The notes under the pieces were generated by a model, which made no database searches, was not told where the DNA came from, and saw nothing but the letters and a program-made list of their open reading frames with translations. Shown piece by piece: positions 32,949 through 41,520 of a stretch of 41,994 nt of DNA. Origin of the DNA: CAYSDL01 sp964429875 (lineage in GTDB: Bacteria > Fidelibacterota > Marinisomatia > SCGC-AAA003-L08 > D37C17); NCBI GenBank assembly GCA_964429875.1, contig CAYSDL010000011.1, positions 1 to 41,994 on the forward strand, read 5' to 3'. Numbering within the stretch: position 1 is the stretch's first letter; the number at the start of each line of letters is the position of its first letter. Made by a program: the position numbers and the translations under genes.

Positions 32949-33170
32949 TTATTTAGTTGCGCAACATGGTTTCACGCAATTGGTGCCACACTGTTTAGCC
33001 ACTGGTTGCGAAGCACTTTTACAACATGAAACTTGTGAACTACATGATGTATTACATGATTTCATACAACATACTGCGCTCATTACTCCATATGTAAAAA
33101 CTGCAACAAAAATAAATTTTAAAACTAATTCCACACATTCTTTACAACCCATATCACATTTACCAAGCAT
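32949..33170 (-). CDS. Small cysteine-rich membrane protein of unknown function
   Basis: This 73-residue protein has 13 cysteines. The N-terminal part carries C-D-M-G-C-K-E-C, followed by one hydrophobic helix (about residues 14-34) and then a C-terminal segment with C-C, C-N-T-S-C, C-C, C-G-T-N-C and C-C pairs. A full AAAGGAG with 5-base spacing precedes the ATG, so it is well supported as a gene. It lies 21 bases before the UPSC selenoprotein gene and 31 bases after the cytochrome fusion. Metal or selenium binding, or a thiol relay across the membrane, is possible, but no family is recognised. Confidence 0.75.
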   Translation of the reverse strand: MLGKCDMGCKECVELVLKFIFVAVFTYGVMSAVCCMKSCNTSCSSQVSCCKSASQPVAKQCGTNCVKPCCATK

Positions 33171-33201
33171 TATTACTCCTTTATTTTAAAATTAACTACC
33201 A

Positions 33202-34626
33202 CTAAGATAATATAAGATTGACTAAATTTACAATATCTAAGACATTAATAATTCCATCAGTATTTAAATCTGCAGAACATAATTGTTCATCAGTAAAATC
33301 GCCCATTCCAAAAATATAATTCACAAGATTAACAATATCTAGAACATTGAGCAATCCATCTCCTGTAATATCCCCTAAATTACATTGTTCTTCAATATAA
33401 TAATAATACCCAAATGCTGAAGACCAACCAAGATTATTAGGATAGTGTACATAAAGAGTATATTTCAATGAAGTTATATCTCCATCATATTCATCAAAGA
33501 ACGATGTTTCAAGAAAATTTAATACTGGAGAAACAATAAGAATACAATTTTCATATTCTAGTTCTCCATCTCCATCAGTATCACCATCAGGATCAAGACA
33601 CCTTTGCACTACATATTTGTTTATTTCTACTGGCGGAACAAAATCACTCCAATCTAACTGGAATCCTGGAGTTGAATCTACATAGTCAATAGTAAACTCT
33701 TCATTGGTTGGAACAATATCATACATACATAATCCATTATCAACTGTAGCTAGAGAATTATAATAGTTTTCACAAGGATAAACATCTTCTTCTTCAATTT
33801 CAAGAATAGCGATATTAGCATCTGGGCCACTATTATCTCTTATATCATTCCATGTACCATCTGCAGATTCATCTTCAATATCTCCAATTAATTGACCATA
33901 ATCTTCACCACCCCAAGAGTCACTTGGCTCATTTTCTCTCCAATTAGTATATGTAACTGGCTCATTAGTTACCCATCTCCAATTCCCCTCATCCCCTGCA
34001 TCAGTAAAACCTATATGTGCAGTAGAATTATATACTTGTGTTAAATCAAACATTTCATAAATACTATAATTTTCTTCTTCGCTACCAATCGTTGCTAAGT
34101 GTCCCCCCTGTTCCTCACACAAAGATTCATTAGAACTCCATGAGTCTACATCTGTTGATATATAATAAAAGCTTTCTCCATAATATCCCCCATATTCAAA
34201 TTCTTCTGATGGATTGCATGCAGAACATGCAGGGAAATATGGCACAGGAGAACCATCATGACATTTAATAGCATTTGGATCAGTACAACCAACAACGATA
34301 GCTTCTTCTGGTAAAGCACCTTCATCAATCCACTGAGCTATTAAATCAATCTCTTCATCAGAAAGCTCTGGATTGTTTCCCGCTGGCATATCTCCAGTAT
34401 TGATTTCATCCCATAAGATGCTTTGCTCATGATTTCCGGGAACAACAACAGCCCCATCATCACTTCCTTCCATGAGATTTTCATAAGTTGATAGATTTAA
34501 TCCACCAGATGAATTACCTAAATGACAATTTCCACAATTATTATCAAAAATAGGCTGTATTTCTGATTCATAATCAACAGAAAAAGTAATTCCCATAATT
34601 AATAAAGTTATATATTTAATTTTCAT
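33202..34626 (-). CDS. Exported cytochrome c / C-type lectin / dockerin-like fusion
   Basis: This 474-residue protein has a signal peptide and a cytochrome c domain of the planctomycete type (I-Q-P-I-F-D-N-N-C-G-N-C-H near residue 30; distal Met probably in G-D-M-P-A-G-N-N). A C-type lectin-like domain follows at about residues 148-280 (G-G-H-L-A-T-I-G-S-E-E-E-N; E-P-S-D-S-W-G-G-E-D-Y; W-N-D-I). A fibronectin-like segment and a dockerin-like pair lie at the end. The ATG at 34626 is preferred over 34638 because GAGGA stands 5 bases before it. It follows the stop of the UISC selenoprotein by a single base. The role is probably surface electron transfer or binding; the ligand is unknown. Confidence 0.85.
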   Translation of the reverse strand: MKIKYITLLIMGITFSVDYESEIQPIFDNNCGNCHLGNSSGGLNLSTYENLMEGSDDGAVVVPGNHEQSILWDEINTGDMPAGNNPELSDEEIDLIAQWIDEGALPEEAIVVGCTDPNAIKCHDGSPVPYFPACSACNPSEEFEYGGYYGESFYYISTDVDSWSSNESLCEEQGGHLATIGSEEENYSIYEMFDLTQVYNSTAHIGFTDAGDEGNWRWVTNEPVTYTNWRENEPSDSWGGEDYGQLIGDIEDESADGTWNDIRDNSGPDANIAILEIEEEDVYPCENYYNSLATVDNGLCMYDIVPTNEEFTIDYVDSTPGFQLDWSDFVPPVEINKYVVQRCLDPDGDTDGDGELEYENCILIVSPVLNFLETSFFDEYDGDITSLKYTLYVHYPNNLGWSSAFGYYYYIEEQCNLGDITGDGLLNVLDIVNLVNYIFGMGDFTDEQLCSADLNTDGIINVLDIVNLVNLILS

Positions 34627-34627
34627 T

Positions 34628-35590
34628 TTATTCCTCATTTAAATTTTCTAACATTTCTTCAATAATTTCTTTTGCATTATTATGATTTTCCATCTTTGCA
34701 TAGTAATTGAAATTATGATCTATAAAAAGATGCTTTGGTGGATCCTCAATTATTCCAAACCAATTTGCAATTATATAGCTCCCTTGTGATTCATCTAAAT
34801 CATCAATTATAATTGGCATTCCTGGAAGACCTTCAACTCCCCAATCCTCACAAGTATATGGATGCTCATTTGAATCACCTAAAACATTGATAATAACAAC
34901 GTTTTCATTATTAATAAACTCCAATATAATTTCTTCTACCTCCGGTATTTCATGAAAACAGCTGATTCACCAATCTTCTTCGTATATAAGCCAAAATACG
35001 CTTCCTTCAAAATCCAAAAAATTAAATGAATTTTCACATTCTGGATAGCAAGATGAAAATATTGTTTGAAGATCCGTACATCCTAACTGATCACCTACCT
35101 GATAAGGTCTTTGAACTGATGATTCTAGATCACATGATATAGTGTTTTCTAATGGAAACGAATCACATAAATCAACAACACATAAGGATTCATCATTTTC
35201 AAAACATCCATCAATCCAGCCATCATTATCATTGTCTGGATAACCCTCATCACATGCACCATTATTATCTTGATCAGGGCACCAGCACCATCCATTTTCT
35301 TTATCACCTATCCAGGTATCTAGAGTTTCATCTGCAAGTGGAAAATAATTAATAGCACTACTAACACCACACTCATAACATCCACCATACATTTGGGTTC
35401 CATGACATTCAAAGCAATCATCCATCCTATAGTTTTCTTCTAATCCAGTTAGTCCACCTACACAATAACCACAATCATCTATATATGCACTACCAAAATT
35501 AGTTCCAAAACAGTCTGTATCAGACTCATCTACAAGATCACACGAAATTATCAAAAAGCAAAAAAAACTTAACAAAATTTTATAAATCAT
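34628..35590 (-). CDS. Selenoprotein: thioredoxin-fold lipoprotein (UISC)
   Basis: Read through the in-frame TGA at 34967-34969, this is a 320-residue protein with selenocysteine at position 208. A lipoprotein signal (F-C-F-L-I-I-S-C) puts it on a membrane facing the periplasm or outside. Residues about 20-185 are cysteine-rich, with D-D-C-x2-C-x-G-G units. The C-terminal thioredoxin-like domain has F-E-G-S-V-F-W-L, E-D-W-U-I-S-C (208-211), P-Y-T-C-E-D-W and a cis-Pro285 candidate in D-P-P-K-H-L-F-I-D-H. These match the other two selenoproteins in position and order. The part after the TGA lacks a ribosome site of its own. AGGA precedes the ATG, 5 bases after the previous gene. Confidence 0.8.
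34930..34957 (-). promoter_or_regulatory. Candidate bacterial SECIS hairpin of the UISC selenoprotein
   Basis: After the UGA, TACC and GGTA (34937-34947) form a 4-base-pair upper stem around a GGA loop, with TTTC/GAAA as a possible lower stem across an internal loop. The loop begins with G about 24 bases after the UGA, nearly the same distance as in the UPSC gene. This is the weakest of the three hairpins. Confidence 0.45.
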
Positions 35591-35595
35591 ATATC

Positions 35596-37098
35596 CTATT
35601 TTAATAATACTGCTTTCATACTTTCAGAATGTCCATTCTCATGAGTGATATTCACATAATAAACACCTGAAGATATATTCTCAGCATTCCATAAAACTTT
35701 ATGAGGACCTAATTCTTGATAGCCATTATATAATTCAGCGACTTGCTGACCTAATAAATTATAAACAACTATATTAAGGTAACCATCATGTTCAACTGTA
35801 TAATTAATTTCAGTTGATGGGTTAAATGGGTTTGGAAACATTTTATCAATACTAAATGATTTTAATTCAGGAGAATTCCAACCTACATCAACTGATTGTC
35901 CTGAAGTTGAAGATAATATGATTTCTATATCCTCAATACTTAAATCAAATCCTCCTCCAACAATAATTTCTAAATCTTTATCTAATGGCTTATTTTCCAA
36001 TGAAAAACCTAAAAAGTGCTGAATACCACCATGTACATTGGATGCTGTATATATATCTTCTGATTGATCATTTAAACTGATTGGATGAACATGATCAGTA
36101 TAAAATGATAATTGTAAACCTGAAATATCTACATTAGAATCTACTTTTATTACAAGATTATCTCCCTGAGGTATAAAATATAGATCTGAATATCCACTCA
36201 TTTCAGAAGATGTTCGGTTTACTCCTAATATAATATTAATAATTTGTATTATATCAAGAACATTAATTGATCCATCACTATTAAGATTAGCATTTTCAAT
36301 TTCACATTGAGTATAGTTTGGAGAATTTATTCCACCATTTAATATTATATTAACAACACTAACTATATCTAAGATATCAATAACAGCATCTTCATTCGTA
36401 TCTCCAGCCATATTAAAACAATCATCGCATTCATCTGCTATTCCATCTCCATCGCTATCTACTGTACCTGAACATTCTTCACATAGAGAACCACATTCAT
36501 CAAGTAATTGCTGAATGAAATTTGTTGTATTTCCACCACTCCATCCATTAACAGTATTATTGCTACCATCACATGCGTTGGTATTTGAGTTACTATCTAA
36601 TGTCCAAGGTTTTGCTCTAACTGTCATTGTGTGATCAAGTAATGCAAAAGTAGGGAATGCATTCCAAGAGTCATGGAATAAACTAAACATACCTGTACTA
36701 CTTTGATTCTCATCAATTACAAGAGGGGTATCACTATTTCCAAAATTAGATTGCCACTGTTCACAGGAATATGGTTGTCCAGGGTCAGATAATGATGTTA
36801 CAAATTTTACGCCATATTCACTAAAATCTTCTTCAAGCCCATCAACTATGGGAGCATTTGATTGACAGGGGCCTCACCAACTAGCGCTCATATCAATAAA
36901 GATAATGTGGTATTGACCACCATTTAGATCTCCATTCCAATCAGCTAATTTAAAATCACTGCCAATTTCATATTCATCAGTTCCTGCTCCAACAAAATGT
37001 GTTTGATTTTGATGAGAAAGACTTACTTGATCTCCAGCACAATATGTTTGTGCCTGGGTTATCGAAAAAGACAAAACAAGTAACAATAAATAACGCAT
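35596..37098 (-). CDS. Selenoprotein: secreted thioredoxin-fold protein (UGPC) with dockerin-like and T9SS domains
   Basis: Read through the in-frame TGA at 36874-36876, this is a 500-residue protein with selenocysteine at position 75, giving M-S-A-S-W-U-G-P-C, the thioredoxin site WCGPC with Sec for the first Cys. A signal peptide precedes a domain very like the UPSC protein (K-L-A-D-W-N-G-D-x-N-G-G-x-Y-H is shared). P-Y-S-C-E-Q-W and a cis-Pro149 candidate in N-A-F-P-T-F-A-L-L-D-H follow. Then come a thrombospondin-3-like stretch, a dockerin-like module (about 233-294) and a T9SS sorting domain (about 410-500). GGGAGG stands 6 bases before the ATG. About 60 codons lie between the TGA and the next in-frame ATG, so the halves cannot be separate complete genes. 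Confidence 0.87.
35606..35907 (-). repeat. Sorting-domain repeat, copy 2
   Basis: Partner of 31363-31664: 302 bases with a single visible difference. It covers the T9SS sorting domain of the UGPC selenoprotein and ends abruptly on both sides. Confidence 0.92.
36838..36852 (-). promoter_or_regulatory. Candidate bacterial SECIS hairpin of the UGPC selenoprotein
   Basis: CCCAT and ATGGG form a 5-base-pair stem around AGTTG, starting 21 bases after the UGA. G is the second loop base, about 27-28 bases after the UGA, inside the known bacterial SECIS window. An alternative pairing ATCAA/TTGAT overlaps it. Confidence 0.5.
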
Positions 37099-37178
37099 AT
37101 TAAGCCTCCCTTAATGATTTAGTTTTTCACAATAAAAATTACAATAATTTAATATAAATAAAAGTATCAAATTGTAAC

Positions 37179-38810
37179 CTAAATTGAGATAAGATAAGAC
37201 ACTTTAAACCCATCTTCAAAATCAGGCTGAATAACACAAGATCCATTTGCGCATACTAAACCACCTTTTTGAGATCCGTAAAACAATGATAATTGAGATG
37301 AATTATTAATATTATATGTAAAATCTATTCCTGACCATGGACTTTTAGTATCTTCTTTATCTATAAATAAAGTAAAAAGCCATTTTCCAAAATGGTTGTA
37401 TGATGGGCTAAAATAAGCATATTCATGAGATGAATTTGATCTTTCTTCAACCTTTTCTTGAAATTCAAGATAAAATGTTACAGAATTTCCCTTTTTAAAA
37501 TTGTATGCAAACTGCATAGGGATTGTTATTGCTTTAATTGTTTTAAGATTTGTTACTTCATAGTAGGTATCATAGCCTATTTTATAAAATAACATATCAT
37601 TCAAAGACCATCCATTTAATTCAAAATAAGTTTGTTTGAAAGGATAAAATTCTGAATAGGATACATAGAGGTCATCATCATCAAATAAATATTTTGAGGT
37701 TTCAAATAAACTTGGCTCAGCTAGGTTTTCATTATATCTAAATGCAAAAGCATAGCTGAAAATAAAATTTAAAGAATTTTCAAAAGTTCGATTAATTTCA
37801 AGTTGATGCCCATATTCATTATTAAAATCTATAGAATGTAAATTCCTTGATAAAAGAACTGATGAAGATTCTCTAAAACAAATTGGAGGGTTAGAAAACA
37901 AAGAATAAAAATATGGGGTATGATAATTCTTATATTCATAAAAAATATTAAAATCATTTAAATTAAAATAGGTAGATATGTAATCTCTAAAACCTTCTTC
38001 TCTTCCTGATAATAGCTTGTCGTAATAAATAATTGATTTTTCAAAATAAAAATCAAAACGTCCTAGATTAAAATCCATACCTATATTATGTTCAACATTT
38101 TTCATTTCATCACTTGGGTTCTCCCCTGAATCAATAATATATTCCCTTCTACTGTATAGATAATCACCTAAATCAGATGATAAATTCATCATTTGAAGGA
38201 TATCTTCATAATCATATTGTTGATTATAAACCATACCTAAATAATGAAAATTTAAATTATCAAAATATAATTCACTATTAATTGATAAAAGATCATTTTT
38301 TATAGATAATGAGGGTTCAATATCTGCAGGATTAATTCGTGACTTGAAAATATTTGATCCTAATGCAATGCTTAAATCCCATTTATTTTGTATATGAAAA
38401 ACAGATTCAACACCAATTAAACTATTATCATAATCAATACCTTGATCTTCATAAGTATGCATTGAGAGGCCTCTTCCGTATAAAAGATATAAATTGCCTA
38501 GAGTAATATCATATTTATCAGTTGAATATTGAAGATAGAAAATATTTATTGCATCAGACATATTTTTATTTTCATTTCCAACTAGCGGTGGAGAACTATA
38601 TTCAAGCTGAGAAAACAAATATATTCCATTATCAAAAAAATAATTTAAATCAAAATAATTTTCAAAAAAATTTCTACTATTACCTTGCCCATCAGCGTAT
38701 TTAAGCTGATATGAAATTCCTAGTTGATTACTTGCATATGACAAAGAAAATAGAAAAAATAAAACCGATAAAAAATTAACAAAGGATTTATTCACTATCT
38801 TTTTTTTCAA
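37179..38810 (-). CDS. Probable outer-membrane beta-barrel protein (DUF6029-like)
   Basis: This 543-residue protein has a signal peptide and a sequence dominated by alternating hydrophobic/aromatic and polar residues typical of outer-membrane barrels. The segment L-G-N-L-Y-L-L-Y-G-R-G-L-S-M-H-T-Y-E-D-Q-G recalls DUF6029 proteins of Bacteroidetes. The start is uncertain: TTG at 38810 gives a lysine-rich signal, while GTG at 38795 gives a shorter overlap with the TlpA-like gene (8 rather than 23 bases). It precedes the UGPC gene by 80 bases and may share its transcript. It could be an outer-membrane partner of the redox proteins; the function is not known. Confidence 0.75.
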   Translation of the reverse strand: MKKKIVNKSFVNFLSVLFFLFSLSYASNQLGISYQLKYADGQGNSRNFFENYFDLNYFFDNGIYLFSQLEYSSPPLVGNENKNMSDAINIFYLQYSTDKYDITLGNLYLLYGRGLSMHTYEDQGIDYDNSLIGVESVFHIQNKWDLSIALGSNIFKSRINPADIEPSLSIKNDLLSINSELYFDNLNFHYLGMVYNQQYDYEDILQMMNLSSDLGDYLYSRREYIIDSGENPSDEMKNVEHNIGMDFNLGRFDFYFEKSIIYYDKLLSGREEGFRDYISTYFNLNDFNIFYEYKNYHTPYFYSLFSNPPICFRESSSVLLSRNLHSIDFNNEYGHQLEINRTFENSLNFIFSYAFAFRYNENLAEPSLFETSKYLFDDDDLYVSYSEFYPFKQTYFELNGWSLNDMLFYKIGYDTYYEVTNLKTIKAITIPMQFAYNFKKGNSVTFYLEFQEKVEERSNSSHEYAYFSPSYNHFGKWLFTLFIDKEDTKSPWSGIDFTYNINNSSQLSLFYGSQKGGLVCANGSCVIQPDFEDGFKVSYLISI

Positions 38811-39357
38811 TTAACTCTTTTTCTTTTTTTTCTACTGGAAGTTTATTTATAATTGATGTATCTGTAAGGCTTGTATCATTTTTGATTTCAGAAGCTAATA
38901 ATTCCACAATTTCTTTTTCTAATTTAATTTCATCACCTGGGTTATAACCAATATGCTTGTTAATTAGATGACCTTCTTTATCAACTATAACTAGATATGG
39001 ACATTGGACTCCACCTAATTTTCTAAAAAATAAAGATTTTGGATCACTAAAAACATCAAAAGAATATTTTTTTGAGTCAACAAAAGGTTTCACTCTATTA
39101 AAAGTTCTAGAATTATCAGTATTAACACTAATTACTTTAAATCCATATTTTTCATACTTAGTATTAAAAAGGTCTAAATACTTCATTTCTTTTTTGCAAG
39201 GTTCACAAGCTAAAAACCAAAAATTAATCACAAGTGGAGTGTCATTAAGATCATTTATTTTTATCTTTTTCCCATTTAAATCTTTTAAAAATGATTCAGG
39301 TAATATATCTTGAAGGAAACTAATTGAAAAAAATAAAAATATAACTAAATATTTCAT
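38788..39357 (-). CDS. TlpA/ResA-like thioredoxin-fold protein
   Basis: This 189-residue protein has a signal peptide and one thioredoxin-like domain of the TlpA/ResA type: P-L-V-I-N-F-W-F-L-A, active site C51-E-P-C54, and G-V-Q-C-P-Y-L-V-I-V-D with the cis-Pro. The tail (about residues 150-189) is charged. Periplasmic location is expected. Unlike the three downstream genes it keeps Cys at the active site, and could be their electron donor or acceptor; that is inference from position only. It follows the cysteine-rich repeat gene by two bases and overlaps the barrel gene. Confidence 0.9.
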   Translation of the reverse strand: MKYLVIFLFFSISFLQDILPESFLKDLNGKKIKINDLNDTPLVINFWFLACEPCKKEMKYLDLFNTKYEKYGFKVISVNTDNSRTFNRVKPFVDSKKYSFDVFSDPKSLFFRKLGGVQCPYLVIVDKEGHLINKHIGYNPGDEIKLEKEIVELLASEIKNDTSLTDTSIINKLPVEKKEKELIEKKDSE

Positions 39358-39359
39358 TT

Positions 39360-41474
39360 TTATCTTTTCAAAGCAAATGAATTAATAGAGCCTTCTAAAT
39401 TACTTTCATAAAAAAACTCTAACGATATTTTCGAATAATTAGACTGATTGAACTCATCTAAAGAAAATATAAATTCATATGTGGAAGTCTGACTATTTGG
39501 ATCAAAGTTCAATTGAATAGTTTTTTCACCTGGAGTAATCGAAAATAAAGGGGAAAACTGATCACTTAAACTTAAATCAATATTTTTATCCAAATCTACA
39601 GCTGAAAAATTGTAGTTATCTGTCCATGAATCAACATGGATGTGTTGTACTGTTTCATTTTCATTTAGAAAAAATAATACAGGAACGATTTGATATTTCA
39701 TTAATGAAAAATATTCTTCAAGGTCAGAATCTAAATAGATATCATCCTTAAGAATTTCTATAATGAATGTACCATTTTTATTAGTTTTTGTTTGATAAAC
39801 TAAATCTGACAACAATGTTTCAAATAAATCTTTTTTTACTGAATATTCAATAGGGACAGAAATTCTGATTGTATTTTGAACATGATTTTTTTCTACTTCC
39901 ATTTCCTGAACAAAAATATTATATGCATTCTTAAACAATTCATCAACTACATATAGGAATCTATCTGTATTACTTTTCTTTTCATCTTCATTGTTATTAT
40001 CAAACAATTCTCCAATGATATTAACATCAGGCTCTTCAATGCAATTTTCGCAGGGGATTTTATTGAATTTATCATTATTTAATAAAACTTTATCTAATAG
40101 TGGATAAAGTGAAATATTTGTTGATGTTTTATTTAGATTTTTATTAGTTGAATTATTGCATGTACTTCCATTTCCATTACAAACTCCGCATTCATCAATT
40201 TTGGCATCACCGCCACAGACTCCTAAACAATCATTAACATTGCCTTCACAATCACATTTTCCCTCATCTATTTTTTCACAACCACAGGCATATATTGCAC
40301 CAATACCATTACATTTTCCACATTTATCTATTGAAGACAATCCCCAGCATATACCTTTACAATCCAACCCAGCATTCATTTCTATACCTGAATTTCCTCC
40401 AACACATACTTGACACTCATTAATATAAGCTTCACCTCCCCAATCTTCATTACAATCTTTTTTACAATCGTTTGCAGCATTAGTGTCACATATACCACAT
40501 TCATCTAAATAAGCTTTGCCATAAGGAACACCTAAACAATCAGAACATGATTCATTATCTCCCCCACAAATTCCACATAAATCTAATGTATCTCCTCCAA
40601 AACAAATACCATTGCAATCTTTTCCTAAGTCAACTGGATTGGCTGTTAAACCACCAACACAAACATTACAATCATTGAAATAAGCATTTCCATTACAATC
40701 ACCATTGCAATCTGAAAATGCATCACCATTGCATATACCATTACAATCTAGAACTGCGCTTCCTCCACAAACTCCAAAACAATCAGTGCCATATTCTAAA
40801 GAAAGGCCTGTTTGACCTGAAACACAGATATTGCACTCATTGAAAATCGCATCACCTCCCCATTCATTAGCGCAATCCTTAATGCAAGTATCATTTTCTA
40901 CTTTAACACATTCTTTACATTCATTGAGGTAGGATCTTCCATTACATTCATTATTACAATCTAAAAAAGCATCACCTTGACAATCTCCATTACAATCTAA
41001 AACTGCTGTTCCATTACATAATCCTGAACAATCATATTGATCACAAAACAATGGCATTACATCCTCATCTATACAAACTAAAAATGCATTTTCTATACAC
41101 TCCACATCATCTCTTTTACATCGATATGACCGCGCTGACTTCTCTTCCCATGTATTTACATCATAAATTTCAAAAGAAACAATTATATCTTTAAAGGATG
41201 AACTATACTTACCATAAAGAAGCAAGCCATTTTTAAGTGTTCTTGTTTGAAGATTACTCTCAGAAGATAAAAGATTAGGGGCATACCCAATTTCAAAATC
41301 TCGATTGGAATATTTTGATTTTATTAATTCTGGAAAATATTTTCTTAAATAATCTATACGATAGTCAGAAGATGAATTTTCAAACTCCATTAGATAAAGA
41401 GTTTTGTATTCAGCAGAAAACAACGTAGTGCAGAATAATAAATAAAGTAAATACCTATATGAAGACTTAATCAT
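39360..41474 (-). CDS. Exported cysteine-rich repeat protein (D-C-N-G type)
   Basis: This 704-residue protein has a signal peptide (Y-R-Y-L-L-Y-L-L-F-C-T-T-L-F-S-A) and an N-terminal domain of about 120 residues. A long tract (about 145-440) of short cysteine-rich repeats follows, such as D-C-N-G-D-C-N-G-N-A-Y and D-E-C-G-I-C, often with C-V-G-G. The C-terminal 260 residues are non-repetitive. The ATG at 41474 is chosen because the signal peptide begins there; a TTG lies 12 codons upstream. Similar repeats occur in the UISC lipoprotein. Disulfide-stabilised or metal-binding structure is likely; function is unknown. Confidence 0.8.
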   Translation of the reverse strand: MIKSSYRYLLYLLFCTTLFSAEYKTLYLMEFENSSSDYRIDYLRKYFPELIKSKYSNRDFEIGYAPNLLSSESNLQTRTLKNGLLLYGKYSSSFKDIIVSFEIYDVNTWEEKSARSYRCKRDDVECIENAFLVCIDEDVMPLFCDQYDCSGLCNGTAVLDCNGDCQGDAFLDCNNECNGRSYLNECKECVKVENDTCIKDCANEWGGDAIFNECNICVSGQTGLSLEYGTDCFGVCGGSAVLDCNGICNGDAFSDCNGDCNGNAYFNDCNVCVGGLTANPVDLGKDCNGICFGGDTLDLCGICGGDNESCSDCLGVPYGKAYLDECGICDTNAANDCKKDCNEDWGGEAYINECQVCVGGNSGIEMNAGLDCKGICWGLSSIDKCGKCNGIGAIYACGCEKIDEGKCDCEGNVNDCLGVCGGDAKIDECGVCNGNGSTCNNSTNKNLNKTSTNISLYPLLDKVLLNNDKFNKIPCENCIEEPDVNIIGELFDNNNEDEKKSNTDRFLYVVDELFKNAYNIFVQEMEVEKNHVQNTIRISVPIEYSVKKDLFETLLSDLVYQTKTNKNGTFIIEILKDDIYLDSDLEEYFSLMKYQIVPVLFFLNENETVQHIHVDSWTDNYNFSAVDLDKNIDLSLSDQFSPLFSITPGEKTIQLNFDPNSQTSTYEFIFSLDEFNQSNYSKISLEFFYESNLEGSINSFALKR

Positions 41475-41520
41475 ATAGTTAAATCTATTAAATATTATTT
41501 TTATCAACAATCAGTTTATA

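Noticed and set aside
35152..35352. Plus-strand histidine-rich frame
   Set aside because: A mirror of the acidic, cysteine-rich coding sequence of the UISC lipoprotein.
31353..37098. TGA recoded to tryptophan or glycine throughout the genome
   Set aside because: Several well-recognised genes (pgpA, pgsA, rsmE, the TonB receptor) end normally at TGA with tight start/stop overlaps, and Trp is written TGG immediately before each of the three UGA codons.
31353..37098. Pseudogenes with nonsense mutations
   Set aside because: Three genes share the same site, have no other stops or frameshifts, keep strong ribosome sites and conserve sequence after the TGA.
40156..40413. Plus-strand proline/histidine-rich frame
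   Set aside because: It is antisense to the D-C-N-G repeats; its composition follows from the repeat on the opposite strand.
40150..41040. CRISPR-like array
   Set aside because: The periodicity comes from imperfect coding repeats within one reading frame; there are no constant repeats with unique spacers and no cas genes.
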